Source: Flavobacteriales bacterium
Lineage (GTDB): Bacteria > Bacteroidota > Bacteroidia > NS11-12g > UBA955
NCBI GenBank assembly: GCA_002737625.1
Contig: NSIB01000003.1
Span: 1 to 47,448, forward strand
Length of the DNA stretch: 47,448 nucleotides
Reading direction: 5' to 3'
A model generated the notes under the pieces. It saw nothing but the letters and a program-made list of their open reading frames with translations. It had not been told where the DNA came from and made no database searches. The position numbers and the translations under genes were made by a program. Of the stretch, positions 18,769-28,095 are shown piece by piece (the first letter of the stretch is position 1; the number at the start of each line of letters is the position of its first letter).

Positions 18769-21700
18769 TTATTTTTTGTTCTGCAATTCAGTGATGGCTT
18801 TTAGCAAAGCTTCGTTTTGTTTCTTCAATAATTCGATTTGCGCTTGTTGTTCTTGGATGGCCTTAACCATAGGGACTACAAATTCGCTATATCTCAAACC
18901 GTAAAGGTCTGTTTCTGATTTCGCTTTGTCAACACCGGAGAAGTCGTATCCGATTTCCTTCGCCGCTTTTTCGACATCCTGCGCTACAAATCCTGAAAAT
19001 CTTACACCTGTATTTGGGTTATTTTCTGTGGTAATGTTTGCGCTTGCAACCCCAGGAGTAACAGGTTGGTCCGCACTTACTGGTTGTAAAGCTTTGTTTA
19101 ATTTATCGAAATCAAAATTGTAAGTAACTGGCTGAAGCTTTAAAATGAAATCTAAACCTGGTACATTTTTTTGGATGTTGGTTTTGAAGCGACCATCTGA
19201 TAGGTTGGTCCACGCTGCAAATCCCCCAATGGAAGTAACAAAGTTATTTCCAATACGCACTTGGTTACTGGCGGTTGTTACGGCTTGATAACCTACGGCA
19301 GTTGCGTTTGTATTTGCACCACCAGTCCAGTCTGGTCCGGCCTGGAATCCAATGGCAGTATTGTTACCACCACTTGCAACTCTGGCAAGCGCTTGATAGC
19401 CTATTCCTGTATTATTGTTTGCAGTAGATAAATCATTTAACACATCATAACCCACAGCTGTATTATTTCCGGCTGTTGTAGAACTGGGCATTGCGGCGTA
19501 TCCTATGGCTGTATTTAATTGACCGGTGGTGTTGTTGTCTAATGATTGATATCCTATGGCTGTATTGTATGATCCACTGGTAGTTCTATACATAGATTGG
19601 TAACCAACTGCGGTATTTCTACCAGTATTACTATTTGTGTTGTTAAAAGTTCTCAGTGCTTGAGCGCCTAAGGCAACATTAAATTCTGTAGATGTAGCTG
19701 AAAGCAAAGATTCAAATCCCAGAGCGACGTTAAGGTTTCCTGTAGAATTTGCATTTAACGACAAATCGCCGATGGCGATGTTTTGACTTCCAGAAGTCAA
19801 AGAAACGGATGCAGGTGCTCCAATGGCTATATTGTTTATTCCTGAGGTATTTGCAGTTAATGACCTGAATCCAATGGCAGTATTGTTACTTGCCGTGGTG
19901 CTGGTGGCCAAGGTTTGGAAACCGATGGCTGTGTTGTTTGCTCCTGTTGTATTTGCCAATAAAGCGTCTGAACCTAAGGCGGAATTGTTTGAACTGGTTG
20001 TTGTTGCAGCTAGCGCACGATTGCCCAGAGCTACATTGTCCGAGCCAGTAGTGGCTGCCTTTAATGCGTTATATCCATTGGCTAAATTTCTGTTACCCGT
20101 GGTGTTGGCGGCTAGTGCTTCTGACCCATTGGCTGTATTGTTAATTCCCGTTGTATTTTTTGCAAGGGTATTGTAACCAACAGCGGTGTTATCGCTAGCA
20201 GTGTTCGTTGTGTTTAATGCATTGGCACCAACGGCGGTGTTGTTATTTGCAGTAGTTCCGGCGTTTAAGGATCTGGTTCCCACTGCGGTGTTATTTGCTC
20301 CCGTGGAGTTTGACTGTAACGCCACAAAACCCAGAGCCGTGTTGTTTGATCCGGAAGTATTTGAAAATAGCGCCTTACTACCAACGGCAGAGTTAAACGA
20401 GGCCTGGCCAGCTGCGGAAGAAATTCCATTGTTGAAAAGTGCGGAATCACCTACGGCAACCATATTGCCGCGTATTGTGTTGTTGTATAGTGTAGCGACA
20501 CCGATTGCCACGTTTGAATAACCTGTTGTGTTTTTGTACAAAGAAGCATATCCAACCGCCGTGTTGTTGTCGCCTTTTGTTGTGGTGTTTAAAGCCGCAA
20601 ATGCCCCCATTGCCGTGTTGCTGTTGGAGCCATAGCTAGTGTATAAAGATTGATAGCCACTGCTTGTATTCCAATTACCGGACGTGTTAACGGTAAGAGC
20701 ATACATACCTGAAGCCGTATTGCCTACGCCACTGCTATTGTAAAGCAAAGAATAAAAGCCATAAGCACAATTGTAATATCCGTTTCCATTGTACAGCATT
20801 GCTCCATAACCTATGGCACAATTATAGTTTCCGGTTTGGTTGTAACTCATCGCATACATACCGATGGCGACGTTATAGTATGAGTTGTAGGTTTGCTTTA
20901 ACGCCTCAAAACCGATACCGATGTTGCCATAATTGAATTGACCGGTTTCCATAACACGTTGTCCTAAACCGATATTGTAACTGCCAGATCGATTGCCCGA
21001 CATGACCTTTGGGCCGATGGCGATATTTTCAACGCCTTGAGTGCTTCCCGTAGCTCCAATTCCGTTGGACGATAATGCATATTGTCCTATCGCAATAATA
21101 TCACCCTTGTTGTTTGCTGCTTTCTCTAAAGCGCTTAGCCCGATAGCAATATTTTGGGCGCCATTTGATGTGTTATTTGCATTGGTCCCCAATGAAATAT
21201 TGTCGTTTATTGGACTGATTTCCCCGGCCCACTTATTATTTACTCTAAATCTAAGTGCCTTGTTGTCTTGGGTTCCCAAGAAATGCTTTGTATCATCCGT
21301 TCCTTTGTTGCCTATGATTCTCCAACTCCACAGTGTGTCTGTTTTGTTTAAGAAGTTTGTAGCAATTGTTGTCGCCGCTATGATTTGTCCTTCGGAATTT
21401 ACAGTAACCACAGGAATAGAATCCATGGCGCCATATTTTCTTGCAGTAACACCTGTTGTTTTTAATGCAACGGTTCCTTTTCCTTGAATATAACCGCCTG
21501 TTAAACCTTTTCCGAAAGTGATTGAACGCATCACGGGTACCCATTTGGTGTTTTCGTAGTACCATAAACCCACGGTATCGTCGGTTTGATATACCAACAA
21601 TCCATTGGCTGGCGATGCAATTAGACTTTTCTGTGCTTTAGACAACCTAGGAATCAGCAACCCTTTGTTGCTAGTTGAAATATCCAACATCGCCGAAGGG

Positions 21701-21813
21701 TCTGGATTTGCTCCCGTTTCGTTGATACCCACGTTTTGGGCCTGAATGGATAACTGCGTTCCGATGGTTAAAATAAAAACAAATGCAATTTGTTTGAGTA
21801 AGTGCTTATTCAT
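18769..21813 (-). CDS. Giant YadA-head-like repeat surface protein with S74 endosialidase-chaperone domain
   Basis: 1014 residues. Signal peptide (about 1-25), then the N-terminal block common to many Bacteroidota fibre proteins (AMLDISTSNKGLLIPRLSKA, ANGLLVYQTDDTVGLWYY). Residues about 218-850 hold some 36 units of a 17-residue repeat of the form NTAxGxxxLxxxTxGxN, the YadA-head type beta-roll. Residues 871-985 are a Peptidase_S74 (chaperone of endosialidase) domain: 'LSDGRFKTNIQ' with the Ser and Lys expected of the self-cleaving dyad, 'FSGFVAQDVEKAAKEIGYDF', 'YSEFVVPMVKAIQEQQAQI'. The end is a coiled coil (IELLKKQNEALLKAITELQ). By family knowledge, S74 domains trimerise fibres and cut themselves off. 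No type IX sorting domain is present. Almost certainly a trimeric fibre or adhesin. Confidence 0.9.
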   Translation of the reverse strand: MNKHLLKQIAFVFILTIGTQLSIQAQNVGINETGANPDPSAMLDISTSNKGLLIPRLSKAQKSLIASPANGLLVYQTDDTVGLWYYENTKWVPVMRSITFGKGLTGGYIQGKGTVALKTTGVTARKYGAMDSIPVVTVNSEGQIIAATTIATNFLNKTDTLWSWRIIGNKGTDDTKHFLGTQDNKALRFRVNNKWAGEISPINDNISLGTNANNTSNGAQNIAIGLSALEKAANNKGDIIAIGQYALSSNGIGATGSTQGVENIAIGPKVMSGNRSGSYNIGLGQRVMETGQFNYGNIGIGFEALKQTYNSYYNVAIGMYAMSYNQTGNYNCAIGYGAMLYNGNGYYNCAYGFYSLLYNSSGVGNTASGMYALTVNTSGNWNTSSGYQSLYTSYGSNSNTAMGAFAALNTTTKGDNNTAVGYASLYKNTTGYSNVAIGVATLYNNTIRGNMVAVGDSALFNNGISSAAGQASFNSAVGSKALFSNTSGSNNTALGFVALQSNSTGANNTAVGTRSLNAGTTANNNTAVGANALNTTNTASDNTAVGYNTLAKNTTGINNTANGSEALAANTTGNRNLANGYNALKAATTGSDNVALGNRALAATTTSSNNSALGSDALLANTTGANNTAIGFQTLATSTTASNNTAIGFRSLTANTSGINNIAIGAPASVSLTSGSQNIAIGDLSLNANSTGNLNVALGFESLLSATSTEFNVALGAQALRTFNNTNSNTGRNTAVGYQSMYRTTSGSYNTAIGYQSLDNNTTGQLNTAIGYAAMPSSTTAGNNTAVGYDVLNDLSTANNNTGIGYQALARVASGGNNTAIGFQAGPDWTGGANTNATAVGYQAVTTASNQVRIGNNFVTSIGGFAAWTNLSDGRFKTNIQKNVPGLDFILKLQPVTYNFDFDKLNKALQPVSADQPVTPGVASANITTENNPNTGVRFSGFVAQDVEKAAKEIGYDFSGVDKAKSETDLYGLRYSEFVVPMVKAIQEQQAQIELLKKQNEALLKAITELQNKK
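19265..21160 (-). repeat. Array of about 36 coding repeats of 51 bp (17 residues)
   Basis: By reading the translation I count about 36 successive units beginning with N-[TIV]-[AG]-x-G. Most are exactly 17 residues; a few are 16-24 (for example the units with 'GIGATGSTQGVE' and 'GISSAAGQAS'). The earliest units (aromatic, NYG/NYY type) differ from the middle ones (TTGxN type), suggesting two rounds of expansion. DNA copies are diverged, so recent slippage is not obvious. Confidence 0.85.
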
Positions 21814-21933
21814 AGAATTAAATTAGGCTGCTAATATAGTGTATCTGCGATAAAGACACAATTAAAACAGATTGGGTTGCTTGGTTTTTTTGAGTGTATT
21901 GTCCCTTGTGGTTGATCTGTCAATTGATTATTG

Positions 21934-21964
21934 TTGGTTTTTCGACTTGCAATACTTTAATTTG
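21934..21964 (+). promoter_or_regulatory. Probable promoter of the small lipoprotein gene
   Basis: TTG at 21934-21936 and TTAATTTG at 21957-21964 are 20 bases apart, the same spacing as in the guaB promoter. The -7 box has one mismatch to TAnnTTTG. It lies 8 bases before the ATG at 21973. The rest of the 159-base divergent region is AT-rich with no clear box for the minus-strand repeat protein. Confidence 0.4.
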
Positions 21965-21972
21965 TTTTTAAT

Positions 21973-22452
21973 ATGAAAAATAAATTTTTTAGCATTGGTC
22001 GCATCGCAATGATAATAATTGCCAGCGTTGTTCTTGTTTCATTGGCCGGTTGCGGTGATAAATCAACACCCACACCCACACCTTCAAAAACCGAATTGAT
22101 CTGCAAAGGCAAATGGGAAATCGCTTCCTTGCCTATCGAACCTGCCCTCGATTTGGGTGGTGGAGTGAAGTTGACGGACTATACTCAAATGTTGCAAGAT
22201 TGCGAAAAGGACAATTTTTATGCATTCAAAGCAGACAATACTTACACATTGGATGAAGGTTTATTAAAGTGCAATCCAGCAGATCCCCAAACAAAACCCG
22301 GTGTATGGAGTTTGAGTGCCGATGGCAAGATCTTTACATTGGATGGTGAAAAAGCGATCTTGATTTTGATTGATGACAATAACTTGCACACCAGAGTAGA
22401 CAGCTTCTTGCAAAATAGCAGTCTTACAGCGAAATTCCGCAAAAGACCTTAG
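21973..22452 (+). CDS. Small lipoprotein, lipocalin-like
   Basis: 159 residues with a lipoprotein signal peptide (lipobox SLAGC, Cys near residue 27) followed by a Thr/Pro linker (STPTPTPSK). The body has the pattern of Bacteroidota lipocalin-like lipoproteins: an early 'CKGKWEIASL', a middle 'NTYTLDEG', 'GVWSLSADGKIFTLDG' and a final strand. The ligand cannot be inferred. It stands alone between the divergent repeat protein and guaB, followed by a 14-bp hairpin, so it appears to be a single-gene unit. Confidence 0.78.
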   Translation: MKNKFFSIGRIAMIIIASVVLVSLAGCGDKSTPTPTPSKTELICKGKWEIASLPIEPALDLGGGVKLTDYTQMLQDCEKDNFYAFKADNTYTLDEGLLKCNPADPQTKPGVWSLSADGKIFTLDGEKAILILIDDNNLHTRVDSFLQNSSLTAKFRKRP

Positions 22453-22475
22453 TCGTTTCGTTTAATGCGATTGAT

Positions 22476-22507
22476 ATAAAGCGGGGCGCAATAGCGCCCC
22501 GCTTTAT
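22476..22507 (+). terminator. Perfect 14-bp hairpin, likely terminator of the lipoprotein gene
   Basis: Arms ataaagcggggcgc and gcgccccgctttat pair without mismatch around an aata loop, 24 bases after the lipoprotein stop. The T-run after the stem is short (the arm itself ends in cttta), so it is a less classical terminator than others here, but position and stability support the role. Confidence 0.72.
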
Positions 22508-22556
22508 CGTTATTACCCATTTCGAAATACCGCCAATCCTAGATTCCGGCGATTAA

Positions 22557-22588
22557 TTTGGCACTTTAAAAGCTATCGCCTATCTTTG
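22557..22588 (+). promoter_or_regulatory. guaB promoter
   Basis: TTTG at 22557-22560 and TATCTTTG at 22581-22588 are separated by 20 bases, an exact match to the Bacteroidota -33/-7 consensus (TTTG, TAnnTTTG). Transcription should begin near 22592, giving a leader of about 42 bases. A perfect inverted repeat TTTGCA-C-TGCAAA (22585-22597) overlaps the -7 box and start point and could be an operator. Confidence 0.75.
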
Positions 22589-22633
22589 CACTGCAAATAA
22601 CCATTCCAATTTCTCTCTTAATTCGTTATTTGC

Positions 22634-24106
22634 ATGTCTACCCAAAACAATTCCAAAATCGCCACAGAAGGACTCACGTTTGATGATGTTCTTGTTGTTC
22701 CACGTTATTCTGAGGTTATGCCTCGCGACGTAAATACATCGGTTCAACTGACCCGCAATTTGCGCCTGAATATCCCTATTATGTCGGCCGCCATGGATAC
22801 CGTTACCGAAAGTGGCATGGCCATCGCAATGGCAAGGGAAGGGGGTATTGGCATCATTCATAAAAACATGACCATCGCCCGGCAGGCCGAGGAGGTGAAA
22901 AAGGTAAAACGATCTGAAAGTGGGATGATTATGGAGCCGGTTACATTGGGCGCGGATGCCGTTCTGCGAGAAGCGGTGAATTTGATGCGAGAACACAAAA
23001 TTGGTGGGATTCCGGTGGTAAATGAAAAGAATCAGTTGGTAGGGATTATCACGAATCGTGATTTGCGTTTCGAAAAGGATTTGGATAAAAAAGTGAGTGA
23101 CGTGATGACCCGTGAAAATTTAATCACGGCTGCGGTAGGTACAGACCTGAGAGGGGCGCAGGAGATTTTAGAGAAATACAAAATTGAGAAGTTGCCAATT
23201 GTAGATGTAGAGAATACATTGGTTGGGTTGATTACTTTTAAAGACATTCAAAAGGTAAAAAACCATCCAAAAGCCTGTAAGGATTCACATGGCCGTTTGG
23301 TTGTGGGGGCTGCGGTGGGTGTTACCGCCGATACGTTAGAGCGCGTGAGTGCTTTGGTTGCTGTGGGGGTGGATGTGATTGCGATTGATACTGCACACGG
23401 TCATTCGAGAGGTGTGATTAATGAAGTGAAGCGTGTAAAAACGGCTTTTCCTCAGCTTCAAATTATTGCGGGGAATATCGCCACGGGGGCGGCGGCGAAG
23501 GCCTTGGCCGAAGCCGGCGCAGATGCTGTTAAAGTGGGTGTGGGTCCAGGCAGTATTTGTACAACTAGAATTATTGCGGGTATCGGAATGCCTCAATTAA
23601 CGGCGTTGATGGAAGCGGCTGAGGCCTTGGAAGGCACCGGGGTTCCTGTGATTGCTGATGGGGGGATTCGTTACAGTGGCGATATCGTAAAGGCATTGGT
23701 TGCAGGTGCCAATGTGATTATGGCCGGTGGGCTGTTTGCTGGTACGGAAGAAGCACCCGGTGAAACTACTTTTTTTGAAGGTAGGAAAGTGAAAAGCTAT
23801 CGCGGAATGGGTAGCATCGAAGCGATGAAAGACGGGTCAAAAGATCGGTATTTTCAGGATGCCGAAGAAGAGGTTTCCAAACTGGTGCCCGAAGGGATTG
23901 TGGGCTCTGTGGCATATAAAGGACAGGTGTCTGAGGTGTTGTATCAGTTGGTTGGGGGAATTCGTGCGGGAATGGGCTATTGTGGTTCGGCCACTATAGA
24001 CGAGTTACAAACTTCAAAATTTGTCCGTATCACGAACGCAGGGATGAGAGAAAGTCATCCTCACGACGTGTCGATAACTCGCGAAGCGCCAAATTACAGT
24101 CGTTGA
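22634..24106 (+). CDS. guaB: Inosine-5'-monophosphate dehydrogenase
   Basis: Oxidises IMP to XMP with NAD+, the committed step to GMP. The 490 residues contain the barrel split by a pair of CBS domains (about 95-205: '[20 protein letters not shown]', '[20 protein letters not shown]'). The catalytic loop [13 protein letters not shown] has the active-site Cys, and the mobile flap region '[18 protein letters not shown]' is present. Length is standard (about 488). It has its own promoter and stands between two lipoprotein genes on the same strand. Confidence 0.98.
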   Translation: MSTQNNSKIATEGLTFDDVLVVPRYSEVMPRDVNTSVQLTRNLRLNIPIMSAAMDTVTESGMAIAMAREGGIGIIHKNMTIARQAEEVKKVKRSESGMIMEPVTLGADAVLREAVNLMREHKIGGIPVVNEKNQLVGIITNRDLRFEKDLDKKVSDVMTRENLITAAVGTDLRGAQEILEKYKIEKLPIVDVENTLVGLITFKDIQKVKNHPKACKDSHGRLVVGAAVGVTADTLERVSALVAVGVDVIAIDTAHGHSRGVINEVKRVKTAFPQLQIIAGNIATGAAAKALAEAGADAVKVGVGPGSICTTRIIAGIGMPQLTALMEAAEALEGTGVPVIADGGIRYSGDIVKALVAGANVIMAGGLFAGTEEAPGETTFFEGRKVKSYRGMGSIEAMKDGSKDRYFQDAEEEVSKLVPEGIVGSVAYKGQVSEVLYQLVGGIRAGMGYCGSATIDELQTSKFVRITNAGMRESHPHDVSITREAPNYSR

Positions 24107-24121
24107 TATAAAGTTAATCTG

Positions 24122-24136
24122 GGAAGTGCAACTTCC
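24122..24136 (+). terminator. Small hairpin after guaB (possible terminator)
   Basis: GGAAGT / ACTTCC with a gca loop, 15 bases after the guaB stop. No T-run follows immediately, so it may only be a weak terminator or an mRNA end protector. Confidence 0.35.
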
Positions 24137-24171
24137 ATAGACAATTGCATTTTTGCTTCGGTTGAGATATC

Positions 24172-24179
24172 TATCTTTG
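24172..24179 (+). promoter_or_regulatory. -7 box (TATCTTTG) for the nuclease/phosphatase gene
   Basis: Exact TAnnTTTG match with 7 bases between it and the ATG at 24187, so the transcript would begin about 3-4 bases before the start codon. Possible -33 elements (TTTG at 24152, TTG at 24145) are at 16 and 24 bases, neither ideal. Confidence 0.55.
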
Positions 24180-24186
24180 CCATAAC

Positions 24187-25305
24187 ATGCGGAAAGTAAA
24201 TTCTTTTTTTGAAGTAAATTTAGTCCTGGGATTGGGTTTCCTATTGATTTTGGCTGGTTGCGGTGCAATGGGCTCCAAGAGACATGGGTGCAAGGTGGAT
24301 ACGCATCTTTTAGATTCGCTTCTTGCATCGGGTTCCAATCAACCACCGGTGGCTCCTCTTCGGGTGTCGTTTTATAATTTGGAGAATTTATTTGATACGG
24401 TAGATGGTCCAAACGACGATACGGAGTTTTTGCCGAATTCGGCGAATGCATGGAACGGTGAGAGGTATAAGAGTAAGTTGCGGAATATGGCGCAGGTTAT
24501 TGATAGTATAGCACCTGACATTTTGGGATTGGTAGAATTAGAGAATGCTTTTGTTTTGGAGGATTTGCGTGCCAACAGTGTGGTGATGAAGGGGAAGTTT
24601 GAGATTGCGCATCGGGAATCTCCGGATTTAAGGGGTATTGATGTTGCGCTGATGTATAATGCGGAGTTATTTAGAATTTCTGGGATATGTATGATTCCAA
24701 TTACTTTGCCTGATGGTTATGCCACGCGGAGTATTATGCGGGTTCATTTGGTTGAGAAGGGCACGGGTGATTCTTTGGCGGTATTTATTAACCATTGGCC
24801 AAGTCGTCGCGGCGGTGCGGCCAGTGCGGCAAGCCGCATGGCCGCCGCCGCCGCTCTCTTGCAAAACATTCAATCTTTACCCAATCTACCCAATAATTAT
24901 ATCCTTTTGGGTGATTTTAACGATGATCCAGAAGATAAATCAATCACCGAGGGTCTCAATGCTGGTGATTCATATCACCCCATTGTCAATTTGGCTTTTC
25001 TTGCGCGCGCGAAAGACACTACCGTGGGCACCATTGCTTGGTATGATGGCTGGAATATGTTTGATCAAATCATGTTGAGTAGGGCCCTGTATTTTGCCAA
25101 CTTGCACAACAATGAAACACTGGCCAACAAACAAATTGCCGTTGCTGAGCCTCGTATCAACGTATATAAACGCCCTTGGATGCTTCAGCATGGAGGGAAA
25201 TACGATGGTTGGCCCTTGCGAACCTTTGCCGGTAAAAAATACATGAATGGGTATTCAGATCACTTGCCCGTCTATACAGACCTGGTCCTCGTGCATCGTC
25301 ATTAA
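24187..25305 (+). CDS. Lipoprotein of the endonuclease/exonuclease/phosphatase family
   Basis: 372 residues with a lipoprotein signal (ILAGC, Cys near residue 24). The fold's catalytic motifs are in order: FYNLENLFD (Asn), 'DILGLVELEN' (metal-ligand Glu), 'FINHWPSRRGG', LLGDFNDDPEDKS (Asp/Asn) and SDHLPVYTDL (catalytic His). Members cleave phosphodiesters in DNA, RNA or lipids; the substrate is not predictable, but an external, surface-anchored nuclease or phosphatase is likely. An imperfect GC palindrome at 24809 encodes an Ala-rich run after 'SRRGG', and base use changes sharply there. Convergent with pyrG, only 4 bases apart. Confidence 0.9.
   Translation: MRKVNSFFEVNLVLGLGFLLILAGCGAMGSKRHGCKVDTHLLDSLLASGSNQPPVAPLRVSFYNLENLFDTVDGPNDDTEFLPNSANAWNGERYKSKLRNMAQVIDSIAPDILGLVELENAFVLEDLRANSVVMKGKFEIAHRESPDLRGIDVALMYNAELFRISGICMIPITLPDGYATRSIMRVHLVEKGTGDSLAVFINHWPSRRGGAASAASRMAAAAALLQNIQSLPNLPNNYILLGDFNDDPEDKSITEGLNAGDSYHPIVNLAFLARAKDTTVGTIAWYDGWNMFDQIMLSRALYFANLHNNETLANKQIAVAEPRINVYKRPWMLQHGGKYDGWPLRTFAGKKYMNGYSDHLPVYTDLVLVHRH
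24809..24853. repeat. GC-rich imperfect inverted repeat inside the nuclease/phosphatase gene
   Basis: Core TGCGGC-AA-GCCGCA (24825-24838) is perfect. Outer arms GCGGCGGTGCGGCC and GGCCGCCGCCGC extend it with a few bulges to about 45 bases. It is in frame and codes for GGAASAASRMAAAAA. The coding strand changes from G-rich before it to C-rich after it. Confidence 0.8.
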
Positions 25306-25309
25306 GCAA

Positions 25310-26965
<1,656 letters not shown>

Positions 26966-27032
26966 TTAATGTCTTAATGGGAAAGTAATTCGCTAGTTTT
27001 CAACAAAGGAGAGGGGGCCGCATCGCGGCGGT

Positions 27033-28028
27033 TCAATCGTTTAAGACTTGCTGACGTAATTTGTCGATACTCACATAAATCGCTCTAAAAAACTGATTTC
27101 TTGATTTTTCAGCCACCAAACTTAAATGGGTGCTTTTAGAAATCATATTTCTCAGCCATCCTTCATTGGATTCGTTGAAATAGCGATTGTTACTGCGCAT
27201 AAAATTGAATGAGTTGTAACTGATATAACTGGCTTGATGCGTATCAGATGTCAGGAAAACAGCATTATTTCCAATCATCAATTCACAACCATACATAGAA
27301 TATTCAACGTCATAGTATTGATCCTTGATAGGGTTGTATTTTTTACCCATTGCTGCTTGTTTTGTTGCCATTGCAAGGATTCCATCTAGATCTTCTAAGA
27401 TGGCGAGAATGGTTTCTTTCTTTTGAAAAAATCCGGCTTCCCAATAGAATTTGATTTGTTGAATGCTACTTTTCAGGGTATCGTCGTTCCAAATCTCTGT
27501 AGTTGGCATTTTAAGAAATACTTCTCTCACTTTAGGGACTTCTTCTAGCCAAGTGGGAGGCAATTGAATTTCTTCTATTGTTTTGCCTTGCAAGGCTTCG
27601 GCGTTAAGGATACTCTTATTCCAATACACCATTTTGAAAAGTGCGAGATTGGGGAAGAAGAAATGGTAGAATACGGGCAGGTCTTCTGCGGCATAGATGA
27701 GATGATGATTGGGGTATTTCATCATCCAGTTTAAATCGCCGTGGAGCACTTGTAAATATTGACTAAAACTTTCGGCGCTATTGGAAAGTTTGTTGATTCT
27801 AAAGGCGACCATATTGGAGTTGATTTCCGCTAGGGCCTCCAAAGGGATGTTAAAATGCTTGCAAATGGCGAATGTTTCCGACAAAGTGATATCGGTTTCG
27901 CATCTCAATCTTCTGTAGACAGAATCGAGTGAAATCTTCAATAGTTCGCTCAATTCCTCCGCTAGGCTAATGTGGGTGGCGGTTGATCGCTTTAGAAGTT
28001 CAATGAAATTCGATTGGATAGCTTCCAT
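27033..28028 (-). CDS. Helix-turn-helix transcriptional regulator, effector domain unknown
   Basis: 331 residues from ATG 28028; the track start at 28091 is a TTG and adds an unlikely tail. The N-terminal 75 residues have an XRE-type helix-turn-helix pattern (AEELSELLKISLDSVYRRLRCET, then ITLSETFAICKHFNIP). The remaining 250 residues are helical and aromatic-rich with no domain I can name. Proteins of this shape occur singly in Bacteroidota and their targets are unknown. It lies between pyrG and the LolD-like gene on the same strand. A palindrome GTTGCA-aaaaa-TGCAAC just upstream could be its operator or the terminator of the gene before. Confidence 0.75.
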   Translation of the reverse strand: MEAIQSNFIELLKRSTATHISLAEELSELLKISLDSVYRRLRCETDITLSETFAICKHFNIPLEALAEINSNMVAFRINKLSNSAESFSQYLQVLHGDLNWMMKYPNHHLIYAAEDLPVFYHFFFPNLALFKMVYWNKSILNAEALQGKTIEEIQLPPTWLEEVPKVREVFLKMPTTEIWNDDTLKSSIQQIKFYWEAGFFQKKETILAILEDLDGILAMATKQAAMGKKYNPIKDQYYDVEYSMYGCELMIGNNAVFLTSDTHQASYISYNSFNFMRSNNRYFNESNEGWLRNMISKSTHLSLVAEKSRNQFFRAIYVSIDKLRQQVLND

Positions 28029-28063
28029 ATTTTTGCGATTTTCCGTAAAGGTATAAAAAAACT

Positions 28064-28080
28064 GTTGCAAAAAATGCAAC
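28064..28080 (-). terminator. Inverted repeat between the LolD-like gene and the HTH gene
   Basis: On the minus strand GTTGCA-TTTTT-TGCAAC is followed within two bases by a run of seven Ts and preceded by an A-run, starting 16 bases after the LolD-like stop (28096). This suits an intrinsic terminator. It is also 36 bases before the HTH gene's ATG, where an autoregulatory operator would be expected; the two readings cannot be separated by eye. Confidence 0.55.
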
Positions 28081-28095
28081 TTTTTTATCAATCGC

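Noticed and set aside
19823-20521. Plus-strand ORFs of 117 and 111 residues opposite the repeat array, with hydrophobic repetitive products
   Set aside because: They are reverse-frame shadows of the 17-residue repeats; the hydrophobic pattern follows from the complement of Asn/Thr/Ala/Gly codons.
19265-21160. Regular repeats that could be mistaken for a CRISPR array or tandem satellite
   Set aside because: The period is 51 bases, a multiple of three. The copies are diverged at DNA level but keep a protein motif in one open frame. There are no unique spacers and no cas genes.
27017-27029. GC hairpin gccgc-atc-gcggc after the HTH gene as a terminator
   Set aside because: The stem is five bases and no T-run follows on the minus strand, so it is too weak to call.
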